NCBI GenBank assembly: GCA_003156695.1
Contig: PMHN01000204.1
Coordinates: forward strand, 190 to 9,022
Origin: Gammaproteobacteria bacterium
GTDB taxonomy: Bacteria; Pseudomonadota; Gammaproteobacteria; Steroidobacterales; Steroidobacteraceae
Direction: 5' to 3'
Length of the DNA: 8,833 nt
The translations under genes and the position numbers were made by a program. Shown here one piece after another: positions 6,708 to 8,833 of the stretch; the first letter of the stretch is position 1; the number at the start of each line of letters is the position of its first letter. Under the pieces are notes generated by a model. It was given only the letters and a program-made list of their open reading frames with translations, was not told where the DNA came from and searched no databases.

Positions 6708-8260
6708 GGCGCGGGCACGCGCGCGGAGTCGTCGCGACTCAGCACGCGCTGGAAGGCCGCGATGATCGCCGGCTCCGGCCGGTGGATCGGCGGCAGCGCC
6801 TGGTAGTTTTCCCAACCCCCGCCGAGGCTGCGGTAGAGCGCGATGAACTGCTCGGCGACTGCGACCTGGGCGTCGGCGTATTGCTCCTCAATCTCGTATT
6901 CCTGACGCTCCGCGTCGACCACGTTGAGGAAGTCGGTGAGCCCGCGCTGGTAGCGCTCGTTGGCGAGCGTGACCGCCCGCTGGCTCGCGACCAGCGCCGT
7001 CCCAAGCTTGCTGAGGCTCACCTGTTGCGCCTGGAAGCCATCCAGGCTGGTGTCAACCTCACGCACCGCGCCCTGGATGGTCTGCTTGTAGCTCACCAGC
7101 AGCGCCCGGGTCTGCAGGTCAGCAATTTCCACCTGCGCATCCAGCGCGCCGAAATCCAGCAGCGGCCAAAGCAGCGACGGCCCCACCGACCAGATGTGTT
7201 GGCTCACGGTCGGAGTCGTGCCGAACGCCTGACGCTGTTCGCCGATGCCGGCGCTGATCGCCAGCGACGGGAACAGATCCGCGGTGGCGATGCCGATGCG
7301 GGCGTTGGCCCCGGCAAGCTCGCGCTCCGCCTGCCGGATGTCCGGTCGGCGCCGCAGCAGATCCAGCGGCAAGCCCGCCTCGACCGCCCCGGGCACCTGC
7401 GGAACCATCTGCTTCGCGCGAAGTTCCTCTACCAGGTCCTCCGGGTAGCGTCCCACCAGCGTGGCGATCGTGTACTGCGCGGCGCGTACCTGCGCGTCTA
7501 CAGGCGCGCTCTGGGCCTCGAGCGTCGCGAGTTCGCGGCTCGCAAGCGTCACGTCCAGCTCGTTGGTAATGCCCCGTTCATAACGGATGCGAACGATGCG
7601 CAGCGACTCGCGCAGCGTGCCCGTCGCGGCAGTGAGCACGGCCGCGCGCATCTGCAGCCCCCGCATGTCCACGTAGGCGCGCGCCACGTCGGCCACGACC
7701 GCAATCAGCACCGCGTTGCGCGCCGCGAGACTCGCCTGGGTGTCGGAGCGGGCCGCTTCAATCTCGCGCCGGTACTTGCCGAAGATATCCAGCTCCCAGA
7801 ACGCGTCGAAGCCGCCGATTTCGTTGATGTGCGTAAGGCCCGCGCCATTGTCGGCGGACACCAGGGCCTCGTCGGCACGCCCACGCGTCAGATCGCTGCC
7901 GGTACCGCGGCCCGCACCCGCGGAGGCGCCCGCCACCGGCAGCACGGTGCCAACGATCGCGGCCTCGAACGTGCGTGCGGCCTGCAGGCGGTCCAGCGCG
8001 ATCGCGAGATCCGGGTTGCCGGAGATCGCCCGCTCGATGAGCGAATCGAGTTCCGGGTCGTGCAGTGCATGCCACCACAGCGCCTGGTCGACCGGCGCCG
8101 CCGGTGCGGGCGCGGGCGTAGCGGTACCACTTGCCGATGCGGCCGCCGCGTAGTGCGCGGGGGTCGCAATCTGCGGCGTGTGGTAGTTCGGTCCAGCGGC
8201 GCAGCCCGCGAGAGTAATGGCGGCGCCGAGCGCGAGGGCAACAATCCGCTGGCGGTTCAC
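6704..8260 (-). CDS. RND-type efflux outer-membrane lipoprotein channel (NodT/OprM family)
   Basis: Outer-membrane exit duct of a tripartite efflux pump; trimers span the outer membrane and reach through the periplasm to the adaptor. The product has 518 residues, typical length for the family. A lipoprotein signal peptide ends in the lipobox LAGC with Cys20. An Ala/Pro-rich linker follows (about 34-57). Two OEP repeats are seen. The first contains LWWHALHDPELDSLIERAI (61-79), NPDLAIALDRLQAAR and FWELDIFGKYRREI (154-167). The second contains LPLDLLRRRPDIRQAERELA (297-316), IGIATADLFPSLAIS and FLNVVDAERQEYEIEEQYADAQ (444-465). The start is a GTG at 8260, chosen because AAAGGAG lies six nucleotides upstream and the signal peptide begins there. 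It follows the adaptor gene with no gap for a terminator, so they are one operon. The substrate cannot be inferred from this subunit. Confidence 0.95.
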   Translation of the reverse strand: MNRQRIVALALGAAITLAGCAAGPNYHTPQIATPAHYAAAASASGTATPAPAPAAPVDQALWWHALHDPELDSLIERAISGNPDLAIALDRLQAARTFEAAIVGTVLPVAGASAGAGRGTGSDLTRGRADEALVSADNGAGLTHINEIGGFDAFWELDIFGKYRREIEAARSDTQASLAARNAVLIAVVADVARAYVDMRGLQMRAAVLTAATGTLRESLRIVRIRYERGITNELDVTLASRELATLEAQSAPVDAQVRAAQYTIATLVGRYPEDLVEELRAKQMVPQVPGAVEAGLPLDLLRRRPDIRQAERELAGANARIGIATADLFPSLAISAGIGEQRQAFGTTPTVSQHIWSVGPSLLWPLLDFGALDAQVEIADLQTRALLVSYKQTIQGAVREVDTSLDGFQAQQVSLSKLGTALVASQRAVTLANERYQRGLTDFLNVVDAERQEYEIEEQYADAQVAVAEQFIALYRSLGGGWENYQALPPIHRPEPAIIAAFQRVLSRDDSARVPAP

Positions 8261-8266
8261 GCGCGG

Positions 8267-8273
8267 CTCCTTT
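8267..8273 (-). promoter_or_regulatory. Shine-Dalgarno of the efflux channel gene, overlapping the adaptor stop codon
   Basis: AAAGGAG on the minus strand, six nucleotides from the GTG at 8260. Its first two bases are the last two bases of the adaptor TAA (8274-8272). It fixes the GTG start and points to translational coupling of the two efflux subunits. Confidence 0.8.
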
Positions 8274-8833
8274 AGCGCCGCACCGTCGGCGGCGGCACCG
8301 TCGACGGCGGCACCGTCGGCACCGCGCCGGAATCGAGCCGATGCACCTGCACCGCATCGCCGTTGCCGATCTGGCTGCTGACGTTGAGCGCCAGCAGGTC
8401 GCCGGGCGCAACGCCGGAACCCAGTTCGACCACGCTGCCGTCGTCGCGACCGATGGTGACATCGCGAAATGTGATGTGCCCGGAAGGCTCGACCAGCGCC
8501 ACCTGCGGACCACGGGCGCGGAACAGCAACGCCGCCGCCGGCACCTGCACCAGCCCCTTCGCCGGCAGGCCGAAAGCGACCTGCACGTACATTCCCGGAA
8601 CGAACTGCGCGTCGGCGTTCGGGATATCGACCTCGACGCGCAGGGTGCGCGCCTGCGGATTCAGCGCCTGCGAGGTGCGCGTCACCTTGCTCGTGTACTC
8701 GCGGCCCGTGCCGCCCTGGGTCTGGACCTGCACGGCGGTGTTGCCCTGCATCAGGTCAGCGGCGGCACTTTGCGGCACGTCGACAAAAATGCGGATCGGG
8801 TCGTTCTGGGTCATCACGTACAGCGGCGTCGTG
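8272..8833 (-). CDS. RND efflux periplasmic adaptor (membrane fusion protein), 5' part outside window
   Basis: Periplasmic adaptor that links an inner-membrane RND pump to the outer-membrane channel. The 187 visible codons are the C-terminal half. The open frame runs off the right edge, reading TTPLYVMTQNDPIRIFVDVP at the cut, so the GTG at 8817 is an internal Val codon and not a start. The beta-barrel domain shows the family pattern VDVPQSAAADL, then YTSKVTRTSQALNPQARTL, RVEVDIPNADAQFVPGMYV and VAFGLP. The membrane-proximal domain follows with VQVPAAALLFRARGPQVALV, VTIGRDDGSVVEL and GVAPGDLLALNVSSQIGNGDAVQV. The protein ends in a Pro/Thr/Val-rich tail (TVPPSTVPPPTVRR) encoded by a tandem repeat. 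About 200 N-terminal residues, including lipoyl and hairpin domains, would lie beyond the window. The pump gene is expected upstream, also off the edge (inference). Confidence 0.92.
   Translation of the reverse strand, partial: TTPLYVMTQNDPIRIFVDVPQSAAADLMQGNTAVQVQTQGGTGREYTSKVTRTSQALNPQARTLRVEVDIPNADAQFVPGMYVQVAFGLPAKGLVQVPAAALLFRARGPQVALVEPSGHITFRDVTIGRDDGSVVELGSGVAPGDLLALNVSSQIGNGDAVQVHRLDSGAVPTVPPSTVPPPTVRR
8281..8319. repeat. 15-bp tandem repeat at the adaptor 3' end
   Basis: Unit 1 (8281-8295) and unit 2 (8296-8310) differ at one base (position 9, g/a), and a third partial unit covers 8311-8319. The unit is 15 bp, a multiple of three, so changes in copy number would keep the frame. On the minus strand it encodes the TVPPS/TVPPP repeats of the adaptor C-terminal tail. 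Confidence 0.75.

Noticed and set aside
6656..8275. Plus-strand open frame opposite the efflux channel gene (539 codons)
   Set aside because: Shadow of the channel gene on the opposite strand; Arg/His-rich with no domain pattern. It is not in the frame of the barrel remnant.
8272..8817. Adaptor gene read as a complete 181-residue protein starting at 8817
   Set aside because: The frame stays open to the window edge and the residues before 8817 continue the adaptor family pattern, so 8817 is an internal Val codon in a truncated gene.
1..8833. CRISPR array, tRNA, insertion sequence or phage genes
   Set aside because: No regularly spaced repeats, cloverleaf pattern, transposase or phage protein was seen on either strand.

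Overview
No new or undescribed system is evident in this window. It is one block of conserved housekeeping genes followed by an outer-membrane and efflux block. The organism looks like a GC-rich gammaproteobacterium. Divergent rpsB / map-glnD-dapD is a typical gammaproteobacterial arrangement, GlnD and DapD are full length and close to the E. coli proteins, and codon use is strongly G/C-ending. A Xanthomonadales/Nevskiales/Steroidobacter-like lineage would fit, but that placement is inference.

Layout. Positions 1-613 (minus) hold rpsB (ribosomal protein S2), cut off at its C-terminus by the window edge. Positions 614-827 are a divergent control region. It contains a three-stem leader hairpin upstream of rpsB, a good sigma70 rpsB promoter with an extended -10, and a weaker, physically overlapping map promoter. 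Positions 828-5149 (plus) are map (methionine aminopeptidase), glnD (PII uridylyltransferase/uridylyl-removing enzyme) and dapD (tetrahydrodipicolinate N-succinyltransferase). They are packed with a 12-nt gap and then an ATGA stop/start overlap, so they are very probably one transcript.

Positions 5156-6565 (minus) encode a 16-strand-type general porin with a signal peptide and a C-terminal Phe. It converges on dapD with only 6 nt between stop codons. Positions 6566-6703 are the porin upstream region. The right part of it, on the plus strand, reads as the last strand and stop codon of another outer-membrane barrel protein. That short remnant matches the 3' end of the intact porin at 20 of 22 bases in inverted orientation, so the porin gene is bracketed by an imperfect inverted repeat. 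This is the most unusual feature of the window.

Positions 6704-8833 (minus) hold the distal part of a tripartite efflux operon: a periplasmic adaptor (N-terminus outside the window) followed, with stop codon and Shine-Dalgarno overlapping, by a NodT/OprM-type outer-membrane lipoprotein channel. The inner-membrane RND pump is not in view and would be expected beyond the right edge.
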